Assembly (NCBI RefSeq): GCF_040081925.1
Contig: NZ_JBEBMF010000003.1
Location: 496,001-560,000 of the forward strand
From: Mesorhizobium_K quangtriensis
GTDB taxonomy: Bacteria; Pseudomonadota; Alphaproteobacteria; Rhizobiales; Rhizobiaceae
Length of the DNA: 64,000 nt
Reading direction: 5' to 3'
Made by a program: the position numbers and the translations under genes. Below are positions 23,649 through 32,205 of this stretch, piece after piece. The notes beneath the pieces are model-generated. The model saw only the letters and a list, made by a program, of their open reading frames with translations. It ran no database searches and was not told where the DNA came from. The stretch's first letter is position 1. The number at the start of each line of letters is the position of its first letter.

Positions 23649-24554
23649 ATGGCTCCAAGGGACATCGTTTCCTACGTGTTCCTGGCGGTCGCCTGGGGCG
23701 CTTCTTTTGTTATTCTCGTGCGCGTTGTGGACGCCTTCGGCTGGGCGGCGGCCGTTTCGTTCCGCGGCATACTCGCCGGCGGCCTGCTGTGGCTGATCGC
23801 CCGGCGTCGCAGGCGCATCCATTTCGACTCCGGCGGGAAACACTATTTCGCGGTCGGCGCGACGACGGTTGCAGGCCAGCTGATCTGCCTTTCCTACGCC
23901 ACGCCGCGCATCGGCACCGCGATGGCCGCGATCATGGTAGCCGCGATTCCGCTCTTTTCCATGCTCATCGCCCAGGCTTGGGGTATCGAGAAGATCACGC
24001 GCCAGCGGGTCGCCGGCCTGCTGCTGGGCACCGTTGGCATCGTTCTGCTCGTCGGCTTCCCGGCCGTACCGTTGACGTGGCGGTTCGTTTTCGACTGCCT
24101 CGTATCGCTTGCAGGATCGCTCTTTGCCGCCCTCGGCAGCAACTACGTGAGCCGGAATCTCGCCGAGACCGACCCTTGGGAGGTGACGTCAGCAGCATTC
24201 CTGACGGGTGGCGTGATGGCGCTGCCGTTTATCCTCGTGGTGCCTATCCCTGCGCTGCCCGGGCCGAGTGACTTCTTGCACCTCCTTGTGCTCGCCGGAA
24301 TCGCGAGTGCGTTGACCTACGTCATCTATTTCCGGCTGGTTTCGAGGATTGGCCCCACTCGCGCCATCAGCGTCGAGTTCGCTGTGACTGTGGTCGCTGT
24401 GCTTATCGGGGGGCTGATTCTCGACGAGCCGTTGACGCTGATCCAGCTCTTTGGCGGCGTCGTCATCATCTCCGGCTGTATTCTGGTTCTGGGTCTGGTG
24501 CCTTGGCGTCACCGTGAGCCCAATCTGGACACCACATTGCCGGGGCACGGCTAG
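23649..24554 (+). CDS. EamA/DMT-superfamily transporter inserted between adk and rpsM
   Basis: A 301-residue inner-membrane protein with ten hydrophobic segments arranged as two EamA repeats. The first begins SYVFLAVAWGASFVILVRVV. The second contains a conserved ending EPLTLIQLFGGVVIISGCILV. Members export metabolites, amino acids or drugs, and the substrate is not predictable. I placed the start at the ATG after GAGGGGCGTCGAC. The gene interrupts the otherwise conserved adk-rpsM junction and reads with the ribosomal genes, so it may be co-transcribed with secY-adk. A fresh promoter follows it. Confidence 0.88.
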   Translation: MAPRDIVSYVFLAVAWGASFVILVRVVDAFGWAAAVSFRGILAGGLLWLIARRRRRIHFDSGGKHYFAVGATTVAGQLICLSYATPRIGTAMAAIMVAAIPLFSMLIAQAWGIEKITRQRVAGLLLGTVGIVLLVGFPAVPLTWRFVFDCLVSLAGSLFAALGSNYVSRNLAETDPWEVTSAAFLTGGVMALPFILVVPIPALPGPSDFLHLLVLAGIASALTYVIYFRLVSRIGPTRAISVEFAVTVVAVLIGGLILDEPLTLIQLFGGVVIISGCILVLGLVPWRHREPNLDTTLPGHG

Positions 24555-24570
24555 CTTTCCCACGTGCCGG

Positions 24571-24599
24571 TTGACAGAACCCTGCCACTCGACTATGTG
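24571..24599 (+). promoter_or_regulatory. Promoter for rpsM-rpsK-rpoA-rplQ
   Basis: TTGACA, a 17-base spacer and TATGTG give a near-consensus housekeeping promoter just after the EamA gene. Transcription would begin around 24606, about 150 bases before rpsM. It would give the alpha operon its own transcription despite the inserted gene. Confidence 0.6.
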
Positions 24600-24625
24600 C
24601 CCGACATCTTCCTGACAAGTGGACT

Positions 24626-24656
24626 GGCCGCTCCTTCGGAGTGTGGCCGTTTTTTT
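24626..24656 (+). terminator. Terminator-like hairpin in the rpsM leader (candidate attenuator)
   Basis: GGCC-G-CTCC pairs with GGAG-TGT-GGCC around a tiny TTC loop, and seven T residues follow directly. It lies about 20 bases downstream of the predicted start of the alpha-operon transcript and about 100 bases before rpsM. It may stop read-through from the EamA gene, or act as an attenuator controlling the alpha operon. Confidence 0.55.
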
Positions 24657-24753
24657 GATTGGAAGATACCCGCAAGGGCCGGCCTCCACCGGACGCGGGT
24701 CAATGATAACCCGCCGGCCAGCGAAGCTAGACCCGGCCTACATGGAGATGAAG

Positions 24754-25122
24754 ATGGCCCGTATAGCTGGCGTCAACATACCGACCAACAAGCGCGTCGT
24801 GATCGCGCTTCAGTACATTCACGGCATCGGCAAGAAGTTCGCTCAGGAGATCGTCGACAAGGTCGGCATCCCGGCTGACCGTCGCGTCAACCAGTTGACC
24901 GACGCCGAAGTGCTCCAGATCCGCGAGACGATCGACCGCGACTACCAGGTCGAAGGCGATTTGCGCCGCGAGACCTCGATGAACATCAAGCGTCTGATGG
25001 ACCTCGGCTCCTATCGTGGCCTTCGTCATCGTCGCAACCTGCCCGTGCGCGGTCAGCGTACGCACACCAACGCCCGCACCCGCAAGGGTCCGGCGAAGGC
25101 GATCGCAGGCAAGAAGAAGTAA
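24754..25122 (+). CDS. rpsM: 30S ribosomal protein S13
   Basis: A 122-residue head protein contacting the P-site tRNA and 50S bridges. MARIAGVNIPTNKRVVIALQYIHGIG at the N-terminus and the RGQRTHTNARTRKGPAKAIAGKKK tail are typical. GGAGATGAAG precedes the chosen ATG. The frame runs further upstream without family similarity. It is the first gene of the alpha operon, and rpsK starts 105 bases later. Confidence 0.99.
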   Translation: MARIAGVNIPTNKRVVIALQYIHGIGKKFAQEIVDKVGIPADRRVNQLTDAEVLQIRETIDRDYQVEGDLRRETSMNIKRLMDLGSYRGLRHRRNLPVRGQRTHTNARTRKGPAKAIAGKKK

Positions 25123-25227
25123 CAATTTTAGGAATCTGGTCGGCGGCCGGCTTCGGCCGATTACCGTCGACCATGGTGTAGCCGCTGGCATTACGGCGGC
25201 GTTGATATCGAACGAAAGGACTACCAT

Positions 25228-25617
25228 ATGGCCAAGGAAGCCGGACGCGTCCGCCGTCGCGAACGCAAGAACATCTCGTCGGGCACCGCCCACGTGAACT
25301 CTACCTTCAACAACACGATGATCACCATCACCGACGCGCAGGGCAATACGATTGCCTGGTCGTCGGCCGGTGCTCAGGGCTTCAAGGGTTCGCGCAAGTC
25401 GACACCGTTCGCGGCCCAGATGGCTGCCGAGGACGTTGCCAAGAAGGCGCAGGAACACGGCATGCGCATGCTCGAAGTCGAGGTTTGCGGACCCGGTTCC
25501 GGCCGTGAGTCGGCGCTTCGCGCTCTGCAGGCCGGCGGCTTCACGATCACCTCGATCCGCGACGTGACGCCGATCCCGCACAATGGCTGCCGCCCGCGCA
25601 AGAAGCGTCGCGTCTAA
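25228..25617 (+). CDS. rpsK: 30S ribosomal protein S11
   Basis: A 129-residue platform protein. GTAHVNSTFNNTMITITDAQG, the GCRPRKKRRV end and the GPGSGRESALRAL segment are diagnostic. CGAAAGGACTACCAT leads into the ATG. It is full length, between rpsM and rpoA. rpsD is absent from this operon, as is normal for alphaproteobacteria. Confidence 0.99.
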   Translation: MAKEAGRVRRRERKNISSGTAHVNSTFNNTMITITDAQGNTIAWSSAGAQGFKGSRKSTPFAAQMAAEDVAKKAQEHGMRMLEVEVCGPGSGRESALRALQAGGFTITSIRDVTPIPHNGCRPRKKRRV

Positions 25618-25735
25618 GTTCTAGAACCGCCGCGCGAGCTCCAGCTAAAGCCCAAGGGCAAAGGCTGGCGCTCCTCCACGGCTTCCATGGCGACCGGCAC
25701 GATTGGATAGTGACGGCACAACGGAAGGAAATACC

Positions 25736-26746
25736 ATGATCCAGAAAAACTGGCAGGAACTCATCAAGCCGAACAAGATCGACTTCTCGTCGAAGGGCAA
25801 GACGCTGACGACACTCGTCGCCGAACCCCTGGAGCGCGGATTCGGCCTCACGCTCGGTAACGCCATTCGCCGTGTTCTGCTCTCGTCGCTGCGGGGCGCT
25901 GCCGTCACCGCCGTTCAGATCGACGGCGTGCTGCACGAATTCTCCTCGATCTCGGGCGTCCGCGAGGACGTGACCGACATCGTCCTGAACATCAAGGAAA
26001 TCGCCATCAAGATGGAAGGCGACGGCCCCAAGCGCATGGTTGTGCGCAAGCAGGGTCCGGGCGCCGTCACCGCCGGTGACATCCAGACCGTCGGCGATGT
26101 CGAAATCCTCAACCCAGACCATGTGATCTGCACCCTCGACGAGGGCGCCGAGATCCGCATGGAGTTCACGGTCGACACCGGCAAGGGATACGTTCCCGCC
26201 GACCGCAACCGCGCCGAAGATGCGCCGATCGGCCTCATCCCCGTCGATAGCCTCTACTCGCCGGTCAAGAAGGTCTCCTACAAGGTCGAGAACACCCGCG
26301 AGGGGCAGGTTCTCGACTACGACAAGCTGACCATGACCATCGAGACCAACGGTTCGGTGACCGGCGAGGACGCCGTGGCGTTCGCCGCGCGCATCCTGCA
26401 GGATCAGCTTGGCCTGTTCGTCAACTTCGACGAGCCGCAGAAGGAAGTCGCGACCGAGGCGGTCACCGAGCTCGCCTTCAACCCGGCGCTGCTCAAGAAG
26501 GTCGACGAGCTCGAGCTTTCTGTCCGTTCGGCCAACTGCCTGAAGAACGACAACATCGTCTACATCGGCGACCTGATCCAGAAGACCGAAGCCGAGATGC
26601 TGCGCACCCCGAACTTCGGCCGCAAGTCGCTGAACGAGATCAAGGAAGTGCTGGCGGCCATGGGTCTCCACCTCGGCATGGAAGTGCCGGATTGGCCGCC
26701 GGAGAACATCGAAGACCTCGCAAAGCGTTACGAAGACCAGTACTGA
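25736..26746 (+). CDS. rpoA: DNA-directed RNA polymerase subunit alpha
   Basis: A 336-residue assembly platform of RNA polymerase. The N-terminal dimerisation domain has EPLERGFGLTLGNAIRRVLLSS (about residues 29-50). The C-terminal domain (from about residue 255) has LELSVRSANCLKNDNI and the conserved helix-hairpin-helix that binds UP elements and activators. MIQKNWQELIKP is the usual alphaproteobacterial start, preceded by GGAAGGAAATACC. Two small hairpins lie in the 118-base gap before rplQ. Confidence 0.99.
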   Translation: MIQKNWQELIKPNKIDFSSKGKTLTTLVAEPLERGFGLTLGNAIRRVLLSSLRGAAVTAVQIDGVLHEFSSISGVREDVTDIVLNIKEIAIKMEGDGPKRMVVRKQGPGAVTAGDIQTVGDVEILNPDHVICTLDEGAEIRMEFTVDTGKGYVPADRNRAEDAPIGLIPVDSLYSPVKKVSYKVENTREGQVLDYDKLTMTIETNGSVTGEDAVAFAARILQDQLGLFVNFDEPQKEVATEAVTELAFNPALLKKVDELELSVRSANCLKNDNIVYIGDLIQKTEAEMLRTPNFGRKSLNEIKEVLAAMGLHLGMEVPDWPPENIEDLAKRYEDQY

Positions 26747-26864
26747 GCCTGAATAAAGCCTGAGTAGAGCATGGTGCCGAGGACCGGCTGGTCCGGTCCG
26801 ACGGCCATGCGGAAAACCATCAGAGGCCGTGGCCTCTTGAACAACTGAAAGAAGGAAGACAGCC

Positions 26865-27293
26865 ATGCGCCACGGTTTTAGAGGCCGTCGTTTTGCCCGC
26901 AGCGTAAGCCACCGCAAGTCCATGTTCGCCAACCTCTCGGTGTCGCTGATCGAGCACGAGCAGATCACCACCACGCTCGAAAAGGCGAAGGACCTGCGTC
27001 CGATCGTCGAGAAGCTGGTGACGCTCGGCAAGCGCGGCGACCTGCATGCTCGCCGTCAGGTCATTGCCCAGATCGGCAACGACGACGTCGTGAAGCGTCT
27101 GTTCGACGTCATCGCCCCGCGCTACGCCACCCGCAACGGCGGCTACCTGCGCATCATGAAGGCCGGTTTCCGTCAGGGCGACAACGCCGCCATGGCCGTG
27201 ATCGAGTTCGTCGATCGCGACACGTCGGCGAAGGGCGCCGGCGACCGCGCCCGTGCTGAAGCAGAAGACGCAGCAGAGTCCGAAGCCGCCTGA
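26865..27293 (+). CDS. rplQ: 50S ribosomal protein L17
   Basis: A 142-residue protein at the tunnel exit. MRHGFRGRRFARSVSHRKSMFANL and the EQITTTLEKAKDLRPIVEKL segment are diagnostic. The C-terminal ~20 residues are an Ala/Glu-rich tail. GAAGGAAGACAGCC precedes the ATG. It is the last gene of the ribosomal cluster, followed by a strong terminator. Confidence 0.99.
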   Translation: MRHGFRGRRFARSVSHRKSMFANLSVSLIEHEQITTTLEKAKDLRPIVEKLVTLGKRGDLHARRQVIAQIGNDDVVKRLFDVIAPRYATRNGGYLRIMKAGFRQGDNAAMAVIEFVDRDTSAKGAGDRARAEAEDAAESEAA

Positions 27294-27317
27294 TCCCGGT
27301 TTTCGGATCGAGAGTTT

Positions 27318-27341
27318 AAAGGGGCCTTCGGGCCCCTTTTG
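27318..27341 (+). terminator. Rho-independent terminator of the alpha operon
   Basis: AAAGGGGCC pairs with GGCCCCTTT around a stable TTCG tetraloop, followed by a T run. It closes the rpsM-rplQ transcript and, with A residues on its other side, may also end the convergent acyltransferase transcript. Confidence 0.92.
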
Positions 27342-27351
27342 TTTTGGAGCC

Positions 27352-28512
27352 TCAGCAGCCGATGATGTAGCGGCTGCATTTGCCAAGCAGCCGTTTTCCG
27401 AGCTCGATTGTCATCAGGCTGATCGCAAGCACGGCGCTGAAGTAGAGCAGGAAATCGGTGATCGGCTCGCCGACATGCGGGGATAGCGCCATGGGCATCC
27501 GCATCAGCACCGCGATGACGATCGCGTGCACGAAATAGAGCCCGAAGCTGTTGTGCGCGAGATAACGGAGCGGCTTGGCCGCGTATCCGCCCCATAAGGC
27601 GAAGAAGCCGCAGAACAGGAAGAAGCCGACATATTTCTGGATCAGCATCAGGTCGAAACCGAGCGGCATCCATCCGTCGCCAGGCGCGCGTTCGATATTG
27701 CTCGTATCGTTGAAGACGAGAGCCTGTGCGAAGGCGATCGCGAGGATTAGGCAGGCAAGCAGCGCCACCGGCAGAGGACGGGCCACATAGGCCATGATCC
27801 TGTGCCGGTGCTCGCAGAACAGCATGCCGAACATGTAGATGTTCGCGAAGTAGAGGAAGCTGTGGAACGGGTTGAGGTTTCCGATCGGCCGATGGACCCA
27901 CATGGCGACCACGAAGGCGGCCGCCACGATGCCGAAGCGCAGGTGCGCCGGCAGGCGGATGAAGCGATCGAAAAGCGGCGAGGCCAGGAATACGAGGAAG
28001 ATGAAGGGGATGTACCAGTAGGCATTCACCATCCGGCCGGTCGCCATCAGCACGACCAGGTCGACGAAGCTGTTCTGCGGATAAGCAACGCCGTCCTTCA
28101 TCATCGTGATGGAGAAGGTTCCGGATGCGATTTCTGCAAGAGCCACTGGAAGGCCCATGCAGAGATAGGGCAGGCCGATATAGAGCGCCTTCCGCCGCAT
28201 GAACTCAGCGAACGGCATGCGATCGAAGAATACCTGTCCGTACAGGAAGCCGGAGATGAAGACGAAATAGGCCGTGCCGCTGTTGATCAGCGAAGGAACG
28301 ACATTGAGAAACGACAGTCCGGCAGTTGTCGGGTCTTCGTCCGCGAAATGGCTCCATGCGAGCACGAAGGTATGACCGCTGATGATCATCAGGATCGCCA
28401 TTGCGCGGAAATATTCGATGTAGGCGATGTGTTCTCGGGGCTTTGACCTCGGTTGAATCGTCGCCAGATCGGTCGCCGTGCGGCGGTCGTTTACCGAAGC
28501 GATGTGGCTCAT
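27352..28512 (-). CDS. Acyltransferase family 3 membrane protein
   Basis: A 386-residue integral membrane protein with about ten helices, PF01757-like. After a 25-residue basic cytoplasmic N-terminus comes IAYIEYFRAMAILMIISGHT, where the histidine aligns with the family's catalytic residue. It modifies an unknown surface or secreted carbohydrate or lipid, and no exopolysaccharide genes are nearby to give the acceptor. It is distinct from the acyltransferase at 5469-6725, with little visible similarity beyond the family pattern. It is convergent with rplQ and has about 290 bases of upstream DNA shared with the divergent protease gene. Confidence 0.82.
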   Translation of the reverse strand: MSHIASVNDRRTATDLATIQPRSKPREHIAYIEYFRAMAILMIISGHTFVLAWSHFADEDPTTAGLSFLNVVPSLINSGTAYFVFISGFLYGQVFFDRMPFAEFMRRKALYIGLPYLCMGLPVALAEIASGTFSITMMKDGVAYPQNSFVDLVVLMATGRMVNAYWYIPFIFLVFLASPLFDRFIRLPAHLRFGIVAAAFVVAMWVHRPIGNLNPFHSFLYFANIYMFGMLFCEHRHRIMAYVARPLPVALLACLILAIAFAQALVFNDTSNIERAPGDGWMPLGFDLMLIQKYVGFFLFCGFFALWGGYAAKPLRYLAHNSFGLYFVHAIVIAVLMRMPMALSPHVGEPITDFLLYFSAVLAISLMTIELGKRLLGKCSRYIIGC

Positions 28513-28806
28513 GCGCGGGGACTCGGGAATGCCGGAATTTCAACCGAGATTTAGCATGTGCGCTGCACAAATCAGCGGAAATTCGTAGCGGCGGTTAATG
28601 CCCCAGCGCTAGGCCGGCGCGAGTGTGCTGTTTGGGGCGGTGCAGAAGCGCGCAAGCCCTGCGTTTAGCACATCCACCTGCATGATCGGGGGAGATTGGA
28701 GAGCGCCCCGTCTAGATCAGACGCAACGGTATTCATCCAAGCCATTTATTTTGCACATTCCTCGGGAAAATGGCATCCGTTCTGCCGAATGGCTTGAGGG
28801 ATTCGA
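28513..28806. other. Divergent intergenic region, acyltransferase / protease
   Basis: About 290 bases between divergent genes. It should hold both promoters. The only structure I noted is a short CGTCT-N5-AGACG inverted repeat near 28709-28723. No RNA gene was seen. Confidence 0.5.
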
Positions 28807-30279
28807 ATGCGCGCGACGCGAATTGTTTTTTTGCTACTTGGTCTGTGTGTTGCCGGCGCGGCGGCCGTAGCGAACAGTGCGTTCGCGCAGGAAGGCGAGG
28901 GGCTCAGCGACGTCCTGACCGACCTGCTGCGCGGCTCAGACGGGGCCGAGGGTCCGGAAAGGCGAGTGCCCTTCGGTCGTGAAGAGATGCAGCTTTCCTT
29001 TGCCCCCCTGGTCAAGGAAACCGCGCCTGCGGTCGTCAACGTCTATGCGTCGAAGAAGCCACGCGAGGCCCGCTCGCCGTTCGAGGGCGATCCCTTCTTC
29101 GAACAGTTCTTCGGCCGGCAGATGCGCCCTCGCGAACAGAATTCGCTGGGCTCGGGCGTCATCGTGGACGCCAGCGGGCTTGTCGTCACCAACCACCATG
29201 TCATCCGTGGCGCGGACGAGGTGAAGGTGGCGATGTCCGACGGTCGCGAGTTCACGAGCAAGGTGCTGTTGCAGGACGAGTCGCTCGATCTGGCAGTGCT
29301 GAAGATCGACTCGCCCGAGCCTTTCCCCGTTGTCCCGATCGGCGATTCCGATGCGCTCCAGGTCGGCGACCTCGTACTCGCAGTGGGCAACCCCTTCGGG
29401 GTTGGCCAGACGACGACCAGCGGCATCGTGTCGGCCCTTGCGCGCAGCCATGTCGGCGTGTCGGATTTCGGCTTCTTCATCCAGACTGACGCGGCGATCA
29501 ATCCCGGCAACTCCGGCGGCGCGCTGATCAACATGGGCGGCCAGCTGGTCGGCATCAACACGGCGATCTTCAGCCGCAGCGGCGGCTCCATCGGCATCGG
29601 TTTCGCTATTCCGTCCAACATGGTGCGCGCGGTTACGCAGGCGGCCGCGAACGGCAGCGATTTCTTTGAACGCCCCTACATCGGTGCGGATTTCGAAGAG
29701 GTGTCGGCGCAGATCGCAGAAGCGCTCGCCATGCCGCGTCCGGTCGGCGCGCTTGTGTCGTCCGTCGAGCCGGACGGCCCCGCCGCAAAGGGCGGTTTGC
29801 GCGCGGGCGATGTAGTGCTTTCCATGAACGGCGGCGCCATCGAGCATTCGGATGCGCTTGCCTATCGTCTTGCTACCCAGAGCATCGACACCACGGTAGA
29901 ACTGACCGTCCTCAGCCAGGGCGAGGAAAAAACCCTCACCGTGCAATTGATCCGCGCCCCTGAAGGCGCAGCCGCCGAGCCGGTCACCATCCGCGGCCGC
30001 ACGCCCTTTGCCGGTGCCAAAGTCGCGGAACTGTCGCCGCGCCTCGCCCAGCGCCTCGGTCTCGACGCGGACATCAAGGGCGTCGCCGTGGTCGACATCG
30101 ACGGCGGTTCCCCCGCCGCGCGGTTCGGCTTCCTGCCACGCGACATTGTGCGTGAGATAAACGGCGAGGAAATCGACACCGCGGCCAAACTCCGGGAGAT
30201 CGCAGAGTCCCAGTCGCGTTGGTGGCGCTTCACGGTCGAGCGCGACGGCAAGCTGCTGCGCCAGACGCTGCGGTTCTGA
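28807..30279 (+). CDS. Periplasmic Do-family serine protease (DegP/DegQ type)
   Basis: A 490-residue HtrA-type protease/chaperone for misfolded envelope proteins. A signal peptide (about 1-27, ending ANSAFA) is followed by the trypsin-like domain. The catalytic triad is visible as H131 (TNHHV), D161 (DLAVLK) and S236 (NPGNSGGAL). Two PDZ domains follow, at about 290-380 and 400-485, the second ending in RWWRFTVERDGK. The length and two PDZ copies match DegP/DegQ rather than the one-PDZ DegS. rarA starts 13 bases later, a linkage that is common in Hyphomicrobiales. Regulation is not evident, and I found no clear envelope-stress promoter. Confidence 0.92.
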   Translation: MRATRIVFLLLGLCVAGAAAVANSAFAQEGEGLSDVLTDLLRGSDGAEGPERRVPFGREEMQLSFAPLVKETAPAVVNVYASKKPREARSPFEGDPFFEQFFGRQMRPREQNSLGSGVIVDASGLVVTNHHVIRGADEVKVAMSDGREFTSKVLLQDESLDLAVLKIDSPEPFPVVPIGDSDALQVGDLVLAVGNPFGVGQTTTSGIVSALARSHVGVSDFGFFIQTDAAINPGNSGGALINMGGQLVGINTAIFSRSGGSIGIGFAIPSNMVRAVTQAAANGSDFFERPYIGADFEEVSAQIAEALAMPRPVGALVSSVEPDGPAAKGGLRAGDVVLSMNGGAIEHSDALAYRLATQSIDTTVELTVLSQGEEKTLTVQLIRAPEGAAAEPVTIRGRTPFAGAKVAELSPRLAQRLGLDADIKGVAVVDIDGGSPAARFGFLPRDIVREINGEEIDTAAKLREIAESQSRWWRFTVERDGKLLRQTLRF

Positions 30280-30291
30280 TGGCGAGGCGCA

Positions 30292-31605
30292 ATGGCCGAT
30301 CTCTTCGGCGCTGACGACCAAAAGCCGGCCAAGGCAACCGGAGCGCCGCTTGCCGAGCGGTTACGTCCGAAGACGCTCGGCGAGGTGGTGGGTCAGGAAC
30401 ACCTGACCGGAGAGGACGGCGCGCTCACGCGGCTCATCCAGTCCGGCTCCCTCGGATCGATGATTTTCTGGGGGCCACCCGGCACCGGCAAGACGACCGT
30501 AGCGCGCCTGCTGGCGGGCGAAACCAATCTGGCGTTCGAGCAGATTTCCGCGATCTTCTCAGGCGTCGCCGACCTGAAGAAGGTGTTCGAGGCCGCGCGC
30601 CTGCGCCGCCAGAACGGTCGCCAGACGTTGTTGTTCGTTGACGAAATCCATCGCTTCAATCGCGCCCAGCAGGACAGTTTCCTGCCCGTGATGGAGGATG
30701 GCACCGTCGTGCTCGTCGGCGCGACCACGGAAAACCCGTCCTTCGAGCTGAACGCCGCGCTGCTGTCGCGCGCCCGCGTGCTGGTCTTCCACACGCTCGG
30801 CGAGGACAGCCTGCACAAGTTGCTCGCCCATGCCGAGGAAGTAGAGGGGAGGCCGCTTCCGCTCGATGAAGAGGCGAGGGCGGTCCTGATCAGGATGGCC
30901 GACGGCGACGGCCGCGCCTCGCTGACGCTTGCCGAGGAAGTGTGGCGCGCCGCGAGGCCGGGAGAGGTTTTCGACGCCGATGCGCTTCAGCGCGTCGTCC
31001 AGCGACGTGCGCCGGTTTACGACAAGGGCCAGGACGGCCACTACAATCTGATCTCGGCGCTGCACAAGTCGGTGCGCGGCTCCGATCCGGATGCGGCGCT
31101 CTATTATCTCGCGCGCATGCTGGATGCCGGGGAGAACCCGCTCTATCTCGGCCGCCGGCTGGTGCGGATGGCAGCCGAGGACATCGGCCTCGCCGACCCG
31201 CAGGCGCTGGTCGTTGCGCTCGCGGCCAAGGACGCCTACGACTATCTAGGGTCGCCCGAAGGTGAACTGGCGCTTGCCGAAGCGGCCGTCTATCTCGCGA
31301 CCGCACCGAAATCCAACGCCGTCTACACCGCCTACAAGGCTGCAACACGCGCCGCCAAGGAGTTCGGTTCCCTGCTGCCGCCAAAGCACATCCTCAACGC
31401 GCCGACCAAGCTGATGAAGGAAGAAGACTACGGCGCAGGCTACCAGTACGACCACGACCAGCCGGAAGCCTTTTCCGGCCAGGACTATTTCCCGGAAAAG
31501 ATGGGCCGGCAGACCTTCTACGACCCGCCCGAGCGCGGCTTCGAGCGAGAAATCCGCAAACGTCTCGACTACTGGTCGAAGATCAGGCGCGAACGGGAAA
31601 GATAG
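30292..31605 (+). CDS. rarA: Replication-associated recombination protein A (AAA+ ATPase)
   Basis: A 437-residue clamp-loader-like AAA+ ATPase (also called MgsA) that acts at stalled replication forks. Walker A is GPPGTGKTTVARLLAG (about residues 63-78), and Walker B is LLFVDEIHRFNRAQQD. Sensor and arginine-finger regions GATTENPSFELNAALLSRA follow. The C-terminal tetramerisation part contains the conserved NPLYLGRRLVRMAAEDIGLADP. It probably forms an operon with the upstream protease gene. In relatives crcB usually follows, but here an HNH gene in AT-rich DNA is interposed. Confidence 0.95.
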   Translation: MADLFGADDQKPAKATGAPLAERLRPKTLGEVVGQEHLTGEDGALTRLIQSGSLGSMIFWGPPGTGKTTVARLLAGETNLAFEQISAIFSGVADLKKVFEAARLRRQNGRQTLLFVDEIHRFNRAQQDSFLPVMEDGTVVLVGATTENPSFELNAALLSRARVLVFHTLGEDSLHKLLAHAEEVEGRPLPLDEEARAVLIRMADGDGRASLTLAEEVWRAARPGEVFDADALQRVVQRRAPVYDKGQDGHYNLISALHKSVRGSDPDAALYYLARMLDAGENPLYLGRRLVRMAAEDIGLADPQALVVALAAKDAYDYLGSPEGELALAEAAVYLATAPKSNAVYTAYKAATRAAKEFGSLLPPKHILNAPTKLMKEEDYGAGYQYDHDQPEAFSGQDYFPEKMGRQTFYDPPERGFEREIRKRLDYWSKIRRERER

Positions 31606-31739
31606 AAGTACCAATGTTATCGGACTGAAATAAATTAAAGCAATTTTTGTCGCTCTGATTTTCCTCGACTTAAATCTGCATATGCTTACTGAATATTGAG
31701 AGCGATCTTGGCTTGGTATGCCAGTGTGGAGCGCAGGCT

Positions 31740-32162
31740 ATGGCTGAAAGCTGGTGGACAGATGGCTGTCGGGGCTGGTGCGCCTATTGTGGCCGGAAGA
31801 TGAGGACTCGCAAGGGCCCCTCAAATGCAAAGACATGTTCTACAAAAGATCATCTCATCCCCAAGGCGGAGGGAGGTGTCGTCACGATTCCCTGCTGCCG
31901 GGAATGCAACTTAGCCAAGGGCAGGCTTTCGATCGCCGAATTTATTGAATCCAGTTATTTTTCAGCAGTCCGCGTTGTCACCAGGCCACAACAATGGTCC
32001 ATGACCAAACTGTTTAACGCGCTGGAACTGGCTGTCGTTAAAAGGCGACATCCCAAAACAACTAGCAGAGTGAACCGTCCAGCAGATATTCCGGTGTTAA
32101 GACTGGCCGAAAAGCCGCTTCCTTCCCCGCCCCGCTTCAGAAGAGACCTATTTGACACCTAG
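31740..32162 (+). CDS. HNH endonuclease domain protein, in AT-rich insert
   Basis: A 140-residue zinc-finger HNH protein. C14-x2-C17 and C53-x2-C56 should bind zinc. D37-H38 (KDHLIPKAEGG) and N57 (ECNLAKG) supply the catalytic core of the beta-beta-alpha-metal nuclease. The C-terminal half is basic. The ATG at 31740 has GGAG upstream. An in-frame TTG 27 bases earlier is less likely. The gene and the about 130 bases before it are clearly richer in A+T than the neighbours, which suggests acquisition. It stands alone between rarA and crcB, without a methylase or integrase. It could be a solitary homing-like or defence nuclease. Confidence 0.78.
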   Translation: MAESWWTDGCRGWCAYCGRKMRTRKGPSNAKTCSTKDHLIPKAEGGVVTIPCCRECNLAKGRLSIAEFIESSYFSAVRVVTRPQQWSMTKLFNALELAVVKRRHPKTTSRVNRPADIPVLRLAEKPLPSPPRFRRDLFDT

Positions 32163-32205
32163 TTGATGCGTTGACGAATAGGTGCAGCAAGGCGATACAA
32201 GTTCG

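Noticed and set aside
32163..32205. Fluoride riboswitch upstream of crcB
   Set aside because: The short leader lacks the conserved crcB-motif segments I know. It is too short after the HNH gene.
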